The notes below the pieces were generated by a model. It had not been told where the DNA came from. It saw nothing but the letters and a program-made list of their open reading frames with translations, and did not search any database. Position numbers and translations under genes: made by a program. From Spinellus fusiger (Eukaryota; Mucoromycota; Mucoromycetes; Mucorales; Phycomycetaceae), in NCBI GenBank assembly GCA_025094145.1, contig JALLLS010000029.1, forward strand, positions 248,001 to 312,000: a stretch of 64,000 bases of DNA. The letters run 5' to 3'. Of this stretch, positions 35,041-48,021 are shown piece after piece. How positions within the stretch are numbered: the stretch's first letter is position 1; each line of letters begins with the position of its first letter.

Positions 35041-37507
35041 TACTATTTTCTGGAAACACTTCGTACTTTTTCATAGAGAACACGGCACAGTGTATTTAGA
35101 AGATCTTCAAGGATTCTGCTGATATTTATATTATAAACTGAAAGCTTGTTTAAATAAAGAGCCTTTATAAAAGAATATACAGTTGTACAGTCAGAAATTA
35201 CGAGACTATAATTTTTATCTTTATAAATAGGCCAATGCTGAGATATCTCGTATATAGAATATGGATGTTCATCATTGGCAGACTTTTGATATAATACTAT
35301 GAGATAGCTACAATTTTTTTGTCAGATTCAGATTAAGAAAATGATGAAGAAAATTAACTATGAACAAGCTTTACTGGTTATTATTATTATTATTATTGTT
35401 GTTGTTGTTGTTTTTAATAAATAAATAAAATAAAATAAAAGGCCTTGACTCTTGTATGGTTATTAAACGGCTTGCTCTTACTAATAATTACATAAGAATG
35501 TGACCTCGATGGGCTCATAAACACTTGAGCTAGACTTATGAGCAGTGATGTTTTTTATTTGCTTTGATTTGTGCAGTTTTAAGGTGTATTGTCCTAAACT
35601 TATGGTTTATCATCCTTAACCCCCAAAAATGATTACCAACTACAGAAGAATAATATTATATACCATTTCAACAAGATTAATAGAATAGAAAAGTGTAAAT
35701 AGCAGAGGTCATGTTTGATTGACCATCTCAAAGCTAATAATTAGACCTTATTAAGAATATTTGGTTCAAATTATAGAATAAAAATTTCTATAACTGAGAA
35801 ATAGATAACAGCTGCTAATATATTTGAATATGAAAAGACACCTCGAGAAGATTCTAATCTACCTATTGATGCCATGGGTCAAAGATGATTTTAAGTGATC
35901 AATTTTTTAATAGAAAATCTTGTTTTTTTTGTATAAAATATTCTTACTTACTTATTCTGAGCCTATACGATGTTTGTGTATTCCAAATGCCGTTTTTTTA
36001 GTACAGGGGTTTTTGTTCTCACTATTATATCTTCTATCAATCCAACTTTTTCTTTCTCTTAATTTTTTTATCAATTTTTTTTACCTTTATTCCTGTTAAT
36101 GTTTTCTGATACTCTACTTTAACAATTTTCATACAATAAAAGCGTAAACAGTACTGTAGAAAGGTTAAGTCTCTTTACTAAAGCTTTTAAAAAAGAAGAA
36201 ACATACAATGGTAAAGCAATAAACAAATGACTGGTATAATATTTATACTGACGTATTCATTTGTTTTGTACTGCTGATATTAGACTATATCGTTATTGTA
36301 TATACTAAAAATGATTTAGTAATAAGAGCTCTGTGAGATGTATAAAATTTAAATTTCAATGGATACTTTATTATACCATTGGACTTGTTTACAAAAAACA
36401 TGTAAGGCCTATCTACCATTCAATTTTTTTGATAGTGTATATAGTTTAATGATAGAAATAGCTAAAGTATTAGACATGAATGAACACTTTTTAACCGGTT
36501 ATTTTATTTGTATATTATCTTTTAAAAAATAAAACTTAAGAATTGATATTAAGCAATTCTAAGAAAAGCAAATAGCTATTTAGTAGACATTTTAACTTAA
36601 AGAGCAGTGAGCCTGTTGATCACGAATAATTTTAAATCAAATCTGTAAGCCTGACAAACTCATAGTTTATCTTTGAGTGTACAGATGTGCCAATGAAAAC
36701 ACATTCATCTGATCTGTATATTATGATCTTTTCAGTTGTCTACCCTTTATCGACTAAACTTTCTATTTATCTTTTTGCTCCTTTTCTTCTTATCATATCT
36801 CCCTTTCCTCTCTCCTTTCTCTCCTTCTATTCCTTTTACCTTTTACCTTTTACCTTTTCTCTTCTCCTCCTCAACTCTAAGAGGTTGATGTCTATAAAAT
36901 TAATGATTTAATGTTTTCGGATTTTAACGGTGTATAGATGTGTATTTAGATATTTATATATATTTTTAGGTGTGGATGTAGGTGCAGACATATGTGTGAA
37001 TGTGAATGTAATTCTTTTGTACTAGTCTTTGTGTTTTCCCCTGAATTTTTCCTGCTCTCAATACTAAATTATAATTCTATGGGTCACGTGTCTATAACTT
37101 GTTTATTTCTCTCAGTGAATATATCATACTATTGATCAATACAGCGATTAGATTACAGCTGTGTGTTAGACTATTCTATTATAAGTATTTCGGAGATTAA
37201 ATAACTGACTAAATCAAAGGTTACTCAGCACTCAACTACAACAATACATACTACCCAGCACTATTTATCAATAATAAGATACACCTCAGTGCTATTATTA
37301 AGAGTTAACAGTTGTTAGGAGATGATATAATGTTTGCATATATACAAATATGTATTGATTTTAACTAAAGTTGAATTAATATTAGCTACAGTTGTGTGCC
37401 TCCCTACTGTTTATTTTCATACCTATACTATTGATGATAACTACAGGGGTAGTCTTAAGAAATTCAATAGATCTTCAATACTATATTGCTCAATAGTAAT
37501 AATAATA

Positions 37508-37539
<32 letters not shown>

Positions 37540-38538
37540 TTATGTATGTATGTATGTGTATGTATGTATGTATATGAATATAAAATATATTAAATACTCT
37601 CTGATGTTTAGTACACATATATGGTGTTTGCTATGAAATGAGAATCTGATTGAATTACACAAGTAATAAAAAGTGAAAATAAGGATAAAGGAAAATCCTA
37701 TTGAAAACAAACCTAAACTGAGGCACACCAATAATGACTAAACCTTTGTAAGTCTTTGTTTATTTTTGGCTTTGAGATATATGTGATTAACTAGGCTTCT
37801 CCTGATCTACCTTTACTTAACCCTTAGTTACTTAATAGAGTAAGAATAGACAAAGATGATAGAAGCATAGAGTATATCATTGGCTTTTTTTTTTCGTAAA
37901 ATCGCGTCTTAACATTAAGCATAAAGCAGTAAAAACTAAATTTTCCAATTGAAAACTTTTTTTTTCTTATGATATATAAAGTATACATATGGTCTTAGCG
38001 GCAAATCACCATGATGTCTGTGCCTTGGTCTTCCGACTATAAAATGTGCCTTTTTTGATATTGTGCTGTTAATGTTTATATGTTTGTAGCATGTTTCTTG
38101 TTTAGCCTGTGATAATTGTCTTCAAGAGCTAACATATATGGTATATATTAAAATACTGAGCACATATTTTATATTATTAAATACAGAGATCGATATTGCA
38201 TGGGCCTACAAATATCTGTCTATTTCAGGAATTTAGATGAATGACCTGCCCTAGCTAGAAAAAGGAAAGAAAAAGAAAGTAAGCAACATATACCCCATGC
38301 AAGATAAAGACATAACTGTGACTATTAAAACCATCTTCTTTAACAAGTAGTGCGGCTGCAGATAAGGAGGATATACCCTGCAAGGAGCACGTAACACATG
38401 GACTATTGACATGCCAAAAATCCCGTATTTAAGGTACCATATCTTTTTATTAAAAGGAATACTAAAACTGGCCTGAAATCAAGCTTTCTTTCCTTAATTC
38501 TGTTCTCTATTATCTAACAGTCTTCAAGAAGAAACAAT
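35041..38538. other. AT-rich intergenic region
   Basis: About 3.5 kb with no supported gene. It contains triplet runs (TTATTATTG at about 35380-35412), CTTTTACC repeats at about 36835-36860 and TA/TG dinucleotide repeats at about 37498-37575. The last 150 bp are the promoter side of the ELO gene. Confidence 0.5.
37498..37575. repeat. AAT / TA / TG / TATG microsatellite cluster
   Basis: Adjacent simple repeats: (AAT)n, (TA)n, (TG)n and (TATG)n. Confidence 0.9.
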
Positions 38539-39661
38539 ATGCCTCTTCTCAACTTCAGCATCCATCAGCCTTTTGGCATATACCTGTTCAATATCTTTGA
38601 TGCAGTATATTCAGTCATAACAGGATCATCTGGAAAGAATTTTTCGTTCACAGAAGGAGTAACACCATTATCAACTTTGACTGAAGGTATTGATTAGGAT
38701 AGAAATGCATCAAATAAAATACTGACAATCACTACTCTGTGAATTCAAATATTTATTAGTAATTACTGGTGCACTAACCTACTACCTTATTATCTTTGGT
38801 GGACGACACTTAATGCAAAATCTTCAGCCTATCAAGTGCAAGCGTCTCTTTCAGATCCACAACGTACTACTGACTGCTACCTCTGCCATACTACTAGTGT
38901 TGATAGTTGAGCAAGTTATCCCAAAAATATACCACCATGGCTTCCATTACAGTGTTTGTTCAGAGGAAGCATTGAGCAATGAATTAGAAACATTGTATTA
39001 CTTGAACTACCTTGTTAAGTATTGGGAATTATTGGATACTGTATTTTTGGTTATCAAAAAGAAGAAACTCGGTAAGTTATGAATGAAGTGAGGTACAGAT
39101 AAAAAACGTCCTAACATATATTGAAATGATAAAAGAGTTCTTGCATTACTTCCATCACAGTATGACAATGGCCTTATGCTATACTCAATTGGCCGGAAGA
39201 ACACCAGTGGTAAGAGATTCAGGAGAAAAATGAGATTTTCAGATGAGATGAGTAAAACAGTGAGGGCTTATGATAAATTGATTTTATAGTCTTACGTGCC
39301 TATCACTCTTAACTTGTCTGTTCATGTTTTGATGTACTACTACTACTACCGAACTGCATCAGGAGCTAAGATCTGGTGGAAAAAATATCTTACTGGAATG
39401 CAAATCACACAATTTGTCATTGATCTCGGTCTTATTTACTCTTTGGCCTTCTCTCACTTTATATTTATTTATGCTAACAGCATCCTTCCAAGCTTTGGAA
39501 CCTGTGCTGGCTCAGAAACTGCAGCTATATTTGGATGCTTCATTTTGACATCCTATCTTGTATTGTTTATCAACTTTTACCGCCTCACTTACAATGAAAA
39601 GGCAAAGGGTTTAAAGCAAAAGGCAAATGCAGAACATATTAGAAGTAAACTCACAACATAG
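38539..39661 (+). CDS. ELO-family fatty acid elongase (3-ketoacyl-CoA synthase), 4 exons
   Basis: ER membrane condensing enzyme that adds malonyl-CoA two-carbon units to acyl-CoA for long or very long chain fatty acids. Exons inferred: 38539-38686, 38760-39071, 39136-39209, 39290-39661, all GT-AG; 301 aa. Family signatures: KCKRLFQIHNVLL, LNYLVKYWELLDTVFLVIKK (the KxxExxDT motif), the histidine box FLHYFHHSMTM (HxxHH, created by joining exons 2 and 3), TPVSYVPITLNLSVHVLMYY (HxxMYYYY) and TASGAKIWWKKYLTGMQITQ. Multiple hydrophobic segments fit six to seven TM helices. The tail has a lysine-rich end (KAKGLKQKANAEHIRSKLTT) but no clear KKXX. Chain-length specificity cannot be read. The gene stands alone, with 1.3 kb to the convergent NMNAT-like gene. 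Confidence 0.95.
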
Positions 39662-40985
39662 TTTTTTTTTGTTTATCCTAAACTATGATTGATTATTGAA
39701 TTCTTTTAGATTAATTATTACTTTCTCTATTAAAAAATCTATTTCTATCTTTCTGTCCTTTTCTGTGATATACGTAAATGTGGGATAGTGAGTATTTCAG
39801 GAGTGCCTCAAAGACCTGGATACAGTATTGACAAACATTAGTGGTTAGTGTTACATTTAGTTATTCAATTTATATTACAATACTACATTTGTAAGATCCT
39901 GCATTTTATTAAACAGGGGCTGTGTACTTTGTTCAAAGGCAATGTTCAAAATTGAATCAGTGGGTTTATCTATTACAGTATGAAAAGTGAAAGTCTTTAC
40001 AAGTGGCCCTATCATCCCATACACAATGGCTTATTGAACATAGCAACCTACTAATTCATCCTTTAGCACTACATGCGTAGATACCAATTCATATTTTTAA
40101 TTATAAAATCACTACTGTAAACTGCTATGTATAATGGAAGTCAATCTTTTGCCAGATCTAATCTTCAAAATTTTTAACATTACTCATGTTATTGACATTG
40201 GAAATACGATTCAAGGGTCATTGCTGATCTTTAGTCAATAAATTTATAAAATTGTTCTTTTTTTTCTTCCAAACATACTTTATTGACTATACAATAGCAC
40301 TACAGTATTTATTTGAAATAGTTATAAATTCCATACATTAATATGGAGTATACTTTAAAGTAATGGTATTCTCCCCTGAAGATTGAAATATTTATAGATT
40401 CACAGTACAGGGACGAGACAAACAGTACTAGTTATCAATTAGGTTATTTAAATTTGATCACTCTGTCATTTACATAACGGGGATATAGAATTTGACAAAC
40501 TTTGTACAAATATATTTACACATTTACATCATAGTATCCTGCTTGTGCTGCTATAGAAATATGAAAATAGAAAGCAAGAGAGCAATTATTTTTTGGTAAA
40601 GCAGATCAATAGAGCGTGTAGTTAATATAAGCATGATTCATTGGTATTTGGATGATGAACAATCTCATCTATAGAACTTGATTACCATTTTCAAAGCACT
40701 AGATTGACAATATAGAAGTATTTTATTTTATAGATCTTATCCATTTACACATAACAAAATGGTAAGCCGTGAGGTTTATTTTTATTTTATTTTCTGTTCG
40801 AGTGAACACGTTCAGTTAATTATATACTTTAGGCATATCAGAACAGTCTCTTGGTGTGTAGCTCATAGTTGACAGTATAAAGTGCATTTCCTTTGTTTAT
40901 GTATAGAGAACGGGGTAGTCGAATGTACAGTCAGTCCTGATATAGTTCCAGTAAAGACACTTATAAGATCAGTGCATCATCAACA
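39662..40985. other. Intergenic between convergent genes, no gene seen
   Basis: 1.3 kb of AT-rich DNA between the ELO and Pof1-like genes, containing their 3' flanks. Confidence 0.5.
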
Positions 40986-41804
40986 TTAATCTGTCTCATA
41001 GATCTCCTGTTCATTTATAAACTGAAGGACAAGCGTGTCTATGTCTCCATCTAAGACTATATCACCAGGAAGCGACTGATTCTCTTTAATTTTAGATCTT
41101 ACCAATGTGCTGGATAGAGATGCAACACTGTCCTTTAGACGTATCTGTTTGATCTTCTTAGTATATAGACGTGCTTCTGTGTTCCAAAAACTTCCTTCAA
41201 TCTGACTATATCCTGGACGATCAGCACAGATAAGCCAATTTGCTTGGAAGAATGCTTTCAAAACATTGTTGGGATCACCACTGTAGTATGCGGGGTTAAA
41301 AAATCGGGTAACGGTATCAATGCCCATAATAAAATACAACTCGATGCTTTTTCCAGGAAGATGATACTCAAAGAATGAGTGAATATAGATTGCTTTGTCG
41401 ACAAAGCGTCCATGCAGAGTCAGTGCCACTGCTATGTTTTGAAGAGCTTTTCTAGGACTGTTACTCAATCCTCTAGCCATTATCTCCATCATTTGAATCC
41501 GTTGTAGTACAGAAGCTCCTACCAACTGCTTGTCCATATTACGGCTTGAGAGCAGCAGAAGGCTTGCATCAAAATAATCTTTTGGAAAATGATCAATTGA
41601 AGTAGTTAACAAAGCACGGTGAGCAAGTGTAGGAGGATTAAAGGAAGAGTCGAGAATGAGGATACGACAGGTATTCTGGTTTTTGTTTAACCATGTCTCA
41701 ATATCATGGTGAGAGAAGGTAATAAAGAAGTCGTTTTCTCTGTTTTCTTCTATATCAGATAATATTCTTTCTGTACGAGAATGGACGGCTGAAAGTGATG
41801 ACAT
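40986..41804 (-). CDS. Pof1/NMNAT-like nucleotidylyltransferase
   Basis: Predicted nucleotidylyltransferase of the NMN adenylyltransferase superfamily, close in pattern to fungal Pof1-type proteins. The likely reaction is nucleotide transfer from ATP to NMN or a related substrate. 272 aa from Met 41804; single exon. The HxGH-type nucleotide motif appears as RILILDSSFNPPTLAHRALL (T-x-x-H form, about residues 48-67). The substrate loop YFIMGIDTVTRFFNPAYY lies mid-protein, and the ISSTxxR-type motif is SLSSTLVRSKIKEN near the C-terminus. The frame stays open upstream to Met 41894 (30 more residues with a hydrophobic start), but a CAG acceptor-like sequence just inside suggests the real 5' end may be spliced or simply start at 41804. 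Substrate specificity is not certain; NAD metabolism is inferred from the family. Confidence 0.85.
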   Translation of the reverse strand: MSSLSAVHSRTERILSDIEENRENDFFITFSHHDIETWLNKNQNTCRILILDSSFNPPTLAHRALLTTSIDHFPKDYFDASLLLLSSRNMDKQLVGASVLQRIQMMEIMARGLSNSPRKALQNIAVALTLHGRFVDKAIYIHSFFEYHLPGKSIELYFIMGIDTVTRFFNPAYYSGDPNNVLKAFFQANWLICADRPGYSQIEGSFWNTEARLYTKKIKQIRLKDSVASLSSTLVRSKIKENQSLPGDIVLDGDIDTLVLQFINEQEIYETD

Positions 41805-41894
41805 TCTTGTACTATGGCTTGCTCTTGCTTTGTAAGAAATGGTGTACCAGAGTAAATTTGTGAAATACCTGATAAAAATAGAAAAAAGAAACAA

Positions 41895-43235
41895 GTCACC
41901 AGAAATGTGGCTATCTGTTATTTAGTCGGCGTCATTTTCTATACATTTTCTGTAAAAAAAAATAGAAAAGAAAACAAGCCATGCCTCTCAGTGCAATGTA
42001 TGGCTATGTAGAGACAATAAATAGAAACTGAGCTCGAGTTGATTGTGAAGATATGTATTATATCTTTAGAAAATCGCTATTTTTTGTAGAAATATTTTTA
42101 TTAAATTTCTTTAAAAACACACACACATAGACGAGTGTTCAAAATATAGAAACAAAAGGTGTGTTTGGTAATGTAAGAAGTATATTTCGCAAAGCTTTGA
42201 TGTCTAATGAATAGCTAGCCTTTATACCTTTTCTACTTATCATAATAGTCTATCTAAAAATACTAAAGCAATTTCTACTGAAACATTTGCCAAGTCTTTC
42301 CATCACCTCAGCATATTGAGTGTAAGAGGCTTCCTAATTTTCAACACGAGGAATAAAAAAGCAGATCAAACAGTAGAGGATTTCTAACCAGAGAATATTA
42401 ACAAATCATATTATTATAAACTAGGAATTATTCAATCCCTGGCCTATATTAATATGCTAGGAATCCTCTCTATGCTTCTGGAAGAGTTTTTTTTTTAATT
42501 TTCATGTAGTCTAATGTGTCAGATAGAAAAAGTATATAAGCTGGATATCTATTAGATAGAAGAAAGCTTTGCAAAATGTATTTCCTATATTAAAAACACA
42601 CCTTTCATTTCTGTTTTTTTTAACAATATCATTAGCAATGCTTATTAGTATAGAGATAAGTGTGAAGTAATGATTTTGTAGATCAACTAAAACAGCTAGA
42701 TACAATACAGACTTTAAAACTAAAGTGATATTGAAGAGATAAAATGTAGCTTTCAGTCAAAATTGTAAAATGAAGTTAACTTGCAGTAAGATGATAAATA
42801 GTCAATTTTTGATCCAATGGCCTACACACAATACTGAATCTTATTTAATAAAAAGGTAAAAGTTGATACTTGGGTTGGCTATTAAAATAGTGAAGGGGCT
42901 CGATAAGGGGGATAAAAACTGGCAAGGGTGTTTGAAAGCTGTTAATGATGTTACATCAAAATAAATTATGGTTTAGTATGCTCACGTACAATAAGAAAAG
43001 GAAATTAAAGAAAAAAGAAGAGGGGGCAAGAAAACAAATAATACAGCCACCCATGGAAGTAGAAGACGGGGAGGTCTAACCCAAGAAATGAAGAACTACT
43101 TTTGTGAGCAAAGTAAGGTAGCAGATGATTTATTTTAATAAACTTTTATAAATATTTTTTTCAAGATCGAGAGTAAAATATATAATATAATAAGCCAAGC
43201 AAAAATAAAATCAAAACTGTTATAATATTAGGTAC
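41895..43235. other. AT-rich intergenic, no gene seen
   Basis: Promoter side of the Pof1-like gene and spacer up to repeat R1. No supported coding sequence. Confidence 0.5.
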
Positions 43236-43613
43236 TGTGATAATAGAAGGATCTACTAGTGAGATGAAAGTGTAGACAATCGGTCACTAGTAGGGCAACG
43301 GGTTTTGAGAATAAAGGTAACACTCAAAAAGGAACGGACAGGGGTACAGAGTACAATGACAGATTTAGATGCTTTAAGCACTTGTTCTATATCTATCAAC
43401 TTCCCCAAGCAAATGGCTGCTTCTTCAGACAGTTCAACAATACTTAACAACAAGCAGAAAACAACTTCCATATTATTCTTTTAGATACAATGGACTTATC
43501 TACCCTTTTCTCAGTTATCATTAGCTATCTAATATACTCGACCTTTAATACTCTTGGCAACTCTCTTGATAGACGACAGGGACGCTATCCAAGAGATGTT
43601 TCAGCTTTATTAC
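43236..43613. repeat. Dispersed repeat R1, copy 2
   Basis: Homologous to 8189-8560 in the same orientation. It starts TGTGATAATAG, keeps the CTACTAGTGA / TCACTAGTAG inverted repeat (43253-43262, 43284-43293) and ends CAGCTTTATTAC. Differences are scattered substitutions and small indels, indicating an old family. Confidence 0.7.
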
Positions 43614-45364
43614 CCTGTGAATAGAAGGAAATATAAAGTTAAGGAAATACTGAGTCAAGAGGAATCAAAAGAGAAATTCAAGGCTATTCAGATCCAGAAC
43701 CTGTTGTGGTATGTGTCTCAACAAACCCGTATTTATCGGGTGACAATATATGAGAAAGTATAAGGATTGATAGGCAGACCTATAATTACTGTAAAAGCAC
43801 ACAGTGATATATAAACTACACCTGATGGAATAGAAAGAAGATAGGAAAATCATAAATCTACAACAAAGCTTATAATGTAATAAATCAAAGGGTATTACTT
43901 TCATTACTGACAAATAGTAATGACTTAAGATCTATATTACAGAACAAAAAAAGTGGAAGATTATGCAAACTTTGTTGCAGTTTTTGAAGGGATATTTTAA
44001 TCTCTCCCTCTCAGTATTCTTTATTTTCACGATTATTGATATTAGCTATTCATTTCTTAAGGCTATAAAGTAAATATAGACATGGAATCAACTGTGTTGT
44101 TTCTTAAGGAATATCAATATTATATTTATCAATAAAAAAATGTAGTGGCTAAGGTTGAGCATAGCATAATGACAAAATCTTAATGTTTTATGTTAATAGT
44201 TGAAGACTACTCAGAACTATAGGATTGTTATCTGGTGATCTAAAGAATATACATCCACTCATTATTACTATAAGATATTAATTATTTTACATGATAACTG
44301 GCCAAAATATATAGACTTAATACGTATTTATTGTATAGCTTAACTAATTGACTACATTTTAATATGATTGCCACCTAATCAGTTTGCTAATAATGGTAAT
44401 GAATCATTTCAGAGAACTCAACCTAATTCAAAATACAATACAAGGGTACATTGCAGTGCAGATCATCGAGACTAACATTCTAAAGCACTAATGTATATAG
44501 TCCAGGGTAATATTGACCAAGTATAAGATTTCTATATGTTCACCAGATAAAGCACCTTGTACAGCCGCTCTATTATCACAGTCTAAGGGGTGTCATGCAC
44601 CTTGACGCTAATAATCACTATGTTCTTGCATAATTCTTTTTTTAATAGATCAATTGAGATTTTGATTTATGTATTCCAACAAAGTTCTGTTAAGTGTTTA
44701 TCTAGCCCATATGAACTCTTTTTCGTAAGACCTCCCTTTTCTCCTTTTTATGTGTAAGAACAAGCTATCAAGTGATTGTTATTTTTGTGAAAAATCTCAA
44801 ACTATAATCTTTATTTTTTAATAATGATTAGTTGACAAACAGCCTTTATTGTCTTAGATGAATCACGAGAATTCTCTTGAGTTGCATTTCTCTTGCCTCT
44901 ACTAGAAATAGTATATCCTATAAAGAAATTTGATCATCTAAAGGATCCCTCTTATTTTTATGCTGGAGCTGTATTGAAAACGATTATCAAGTCATTGACT
45001 ATAGAAGTAATCTGAGCCTAGTTGGTACCATCTACAATTATTCTGTGTTTAATATGATATCATGTAAGGCTACTGGTGTATTTTTCTTTTCATCTCTTAT
45101 CAAGATCCCTGAAAACGGTTGTTGATATGCCAACCCTACATAAGATTATTAGTGACCCATTATAAAATCACATTTTAGTGCAGAAACATTTATTTATTAT
45201 ACAAAGCTACAAATACATTATTTTCTTAAAGCCCAGGACCTTTTTATTTATATTAAAATTTGGACCAGAGCGAGAGTGACTAGATGAGTTAAATACAAAA
45301 GAAAAAAATGAGAGCTTATTAGAGTTTCATAAGTTCTAAACAGTCAGTATGTTTTGACATAGAG
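43614..45364. other. AT-rich region with faint Tc1 trace
   Basis: No gene supported. At about 44880-45120 a segment (GGTACCATCTACAATTAT and flanks) resembles the N-terminal region of the Tc1 relic near 12930 (GTGCCATCTATAATTGT), so it may be a further minus-strand Tc1 fragment. The rest is featureless. Confidence 0.35.
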
Positions 45365-45366
45365 TA

Positions 45367-46826
45367 CACACCAGGAGATTTTTTTGGCCTTTAAGCGGTG
45401 ATATCTCCTTCCTTTTACGAGGGTCCCAAATTTTGCCCTTTTATGGAACTGTGTTTAAAATCAAAGGTTTGTAAGTATCTAAATTTTTATTTCTTTTGTG
45501 GATACCTCAATATCAAATTGTATTATCAATAGAATATATTGTTTATGAATAGAATTGTTGATGGATAAAGTTGTTTATTATAATAATATAGCTAATAATA
45601 ATATAGCTAATAATACTGTGACTAATAATACTGTAACTAATAATACTGTAACTAATAATACTGTAACTAATAATACTGTAACTAATAATATACCATTGCT
45701 ATAGCTACTGCTGTTCTAGGCATATTCCTTCATAGCAATAGAATTTACACCCTAAAAGCCCTATACTTTGTTCTTGGGAGATAGATAACTATGCTCAGGA
45801 GTATACCCTAGACAGCCTAGACACCTTAGACAGTATAGAAGAAAGAAGACCACCTGAGACTGACTTGAGAAAGAGTCTTGACTTATCTAATAACAGAAGA
45901 GTGTATTAGTAATAATTCAATCAAGAGAGATAATATGCTTACCTTGTACTTAATACTTGTCTTAAGAATAATAAGCTATAGATTATCTATTAGAAGAAGA
46001 GTCAGTACAATGTCTTATAGGTTATAGTGAGCTCAAGCCCAGATGAAGACACTGATTACCTTTTTATCACTAAAATAATCTTTAGTAGTGTCCATCACCT
46101 CTTTCTATTGTTTCTCTTTGTTAATAATGGCACATTACCTTGCTCAATTATGCTGATCTTGACGAGTACTTGGGCGTTAAGTTGTATGGACAGTGTAAGA
46201 AATAACAAAAGGAGGGGAATGTCAAAACAAATAATAATTTATTTTTCTCTATTCTGGTGATTTATACACTGGCCTCCACTCATAGAATCTACAAGTCAAA
46301 CAACTCACTCTCCATTTGCCTTGGACCTAAAGGACAGTATTAGAAACAATACTTAGTTCTCATTAAGCACCACCGTTAATACCAGTTAAAATAACACAGT
46401 TACTGAAGTGATTATGGATATGGATTCAATGAATGGCTATACATTTGTTAATATAAGTGACATTTGTTCTATTTTATGGACAATGACCACTAAAGTTAAT
46501 TCGGTGTATGTTCTGTAATACATCTTTCTTAAGCAGTGTTATACTACAAATACTGTGGGCTTATGGATAACATATTATGTTAAACAATAAATACTGTGAC
46601 TGAGTTGTAATTATGGGGTGATTCTTGTTCTATTCTTTGTCTTTACAGCCAATTCTATACTTTTTAATTGCAAAGTCAATGGCTATTGCTAAAATAGGCA
46701 AGTAGAGTTTGAAATAGCCCATTTAGACAGTGAAAAAGCTTTTCCAAACACATTGGCCAATCATAATAATATTGCGATTTTATTCTTAAGACATTTCCTT
46801 ATATATCTCAAAAATCTCCTGGTGTG
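45367..46826. mobile_element. TIR element family T1, copy D (complete, 1460 bp)
   Basis: The only uninterrupted two-ended T1 copy in the window. TIR CACACCAGGAGATTTTT is identical at both ends (45367 and, reversed, to 46826) with TA on each side (45365-45366, 46827-46828). This fits Tc1/mariner-type insertion. It lacks recognisable DDE motifs on either strand. The longest frame (46027-46260, +; YLFITKIIFSSVHHLFLLF) is shared in decayed form with copies B and C, but I cannot show it is a gene. It carries an internal 15-bp tandem array not seen in other copies. Confidence 0.88.
45588..45692. repeat. 15-bp tandem repeat within T1 copy D
   Basis: Six to seven units of ACTAATAATACTGTA (first units GCTAATAATA-like). 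The expansion is local to copy D and accounts for part of its greater length. Confidence 0.9.
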
Positions 46827-46828
46827 TA

Positions 46829-47162
46829 GCCTCATAGAATAGATTATACTTTGAACAGAATCAAATTTATCTGAACACCTTAAAATTAATATTATGTAGC
46901 TCTAAGTTTAGTTTAAACTAAATTGTAATATTTAAACTTTAAGCATGCATATGCAATAAGAAAGCTTGGATTATAATGAAGCCATTTTGCTGAGGTCTCA
47001 TGATCCCAGCTCTGTACTTATCCGTTTAATCGTAATGATGATTTTAAAAGGGGGATTTGATAATGCATAGAAGTCTTGTCCATGGATAAGGATCATCAAT
47101 CATGGATACGTTTATTAATACACCCAATTGAATTGAACTCAATAAAAATAAAAGAATAGATA
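46829..47162. other. AT-rich spacer
   Basis: 334 bp between copy D and the second Tc1-derived element. No gene seen. Confidence 0.5.
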
Positions 47163-47164
47163 TA

Positions 47165-48019
47165 CAGTCCCAAGTAATAAGTGACTAAACAAAAAGTCAA
47201 TTGTTTTGAAAAATAAAGGCATATCTATCAGTCTAAGATGTTCATAATAAAACATTCATTGAATAACATAAGATTTATAATGGTTGTTCTTTAGATGATT
47301 GTCTACATTTTTATTATAAAAATATTGCTTAGTATTTTGTGGCAAAGCTTTTATTCTTCATCACAGCGGAGCACCTCCTTGGCATACTATCGACTAAAAT
47401 TTCTAGAAATTCATTTGGGATCTTCTCCCATTCACTACACAAGCATTGTTCAGGCTGTTTTGTATTGGTATGCTTGTGAGTAAGTTTTATTCCAGGTCGT
47501 TTTGATGGTGAGCATAAAAAAACTGAGTTCATTCGTGTATTTTAGAGATGTGCTACGGCAAACATTCATATCTGCATCATTCATATTTCTCAAATGATAT
47601 GCAGTTACTTGTATAGGGTTTATATGAATAGACAAAATGATGGCTAGTTTTGAAGTAGATGACACCTTTTCAGGTCTTCCTGTATTCATTTTGGGTCGAA
47701 CTATGCCTTTGTTTTTATACAATAGGACACTCCTGCCCACTGTGCTCTTTGGGAGATTGAGATCGTCAGCAATCTCTTGATAAGTATCATATCTTTTCCA
47801 TTGTCCTATGATTTATCCTCTAATAAACATAGTATGCTCTCTTCTTTTAATAGGAATATCTTTATGTTCTTGGCTAAGAGTTGGCTGATTTTCATTGCTT
47901 GAAGTCATCTTTTGAATAAATTACAAAAGAAAAGAAAAAGACCTCTTTTATTTTTGAAGAAAAAAATAAAAATAAAATAAAAAAGGGCTCTCTGTCCACT
48001 CATTTATTGTATGAAACTG
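47165..48019 (-). mobile_element. Short Tc1-derived nonautonomous element, copy 2
   Basis: An 855-bp element flanked by TA (47163-47164, 48020-48021), almost identical to 26050-26892 for the first 790 bp (only a few substitutions). It has the same internal deletion and the same in-frame TAA in the HTH region. The last 60 bp differ: an A/T-rich expansion (GAAGAAAAAAATAAAAAT) and a diverged right TIR (reverse complement CAGTTTCATACAATAAATGA). Flanking DNA is unrelated to copy 1, so the two arose by transposition, not segmental duplication. Confidence 0.9.
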
Positions 48020-48021
48020 TA

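Noticed and set aside
45588..45692. Possible CRISPR-like array
   Set aside because: Direct 15-bp tandem units without spacers inside a transposon.
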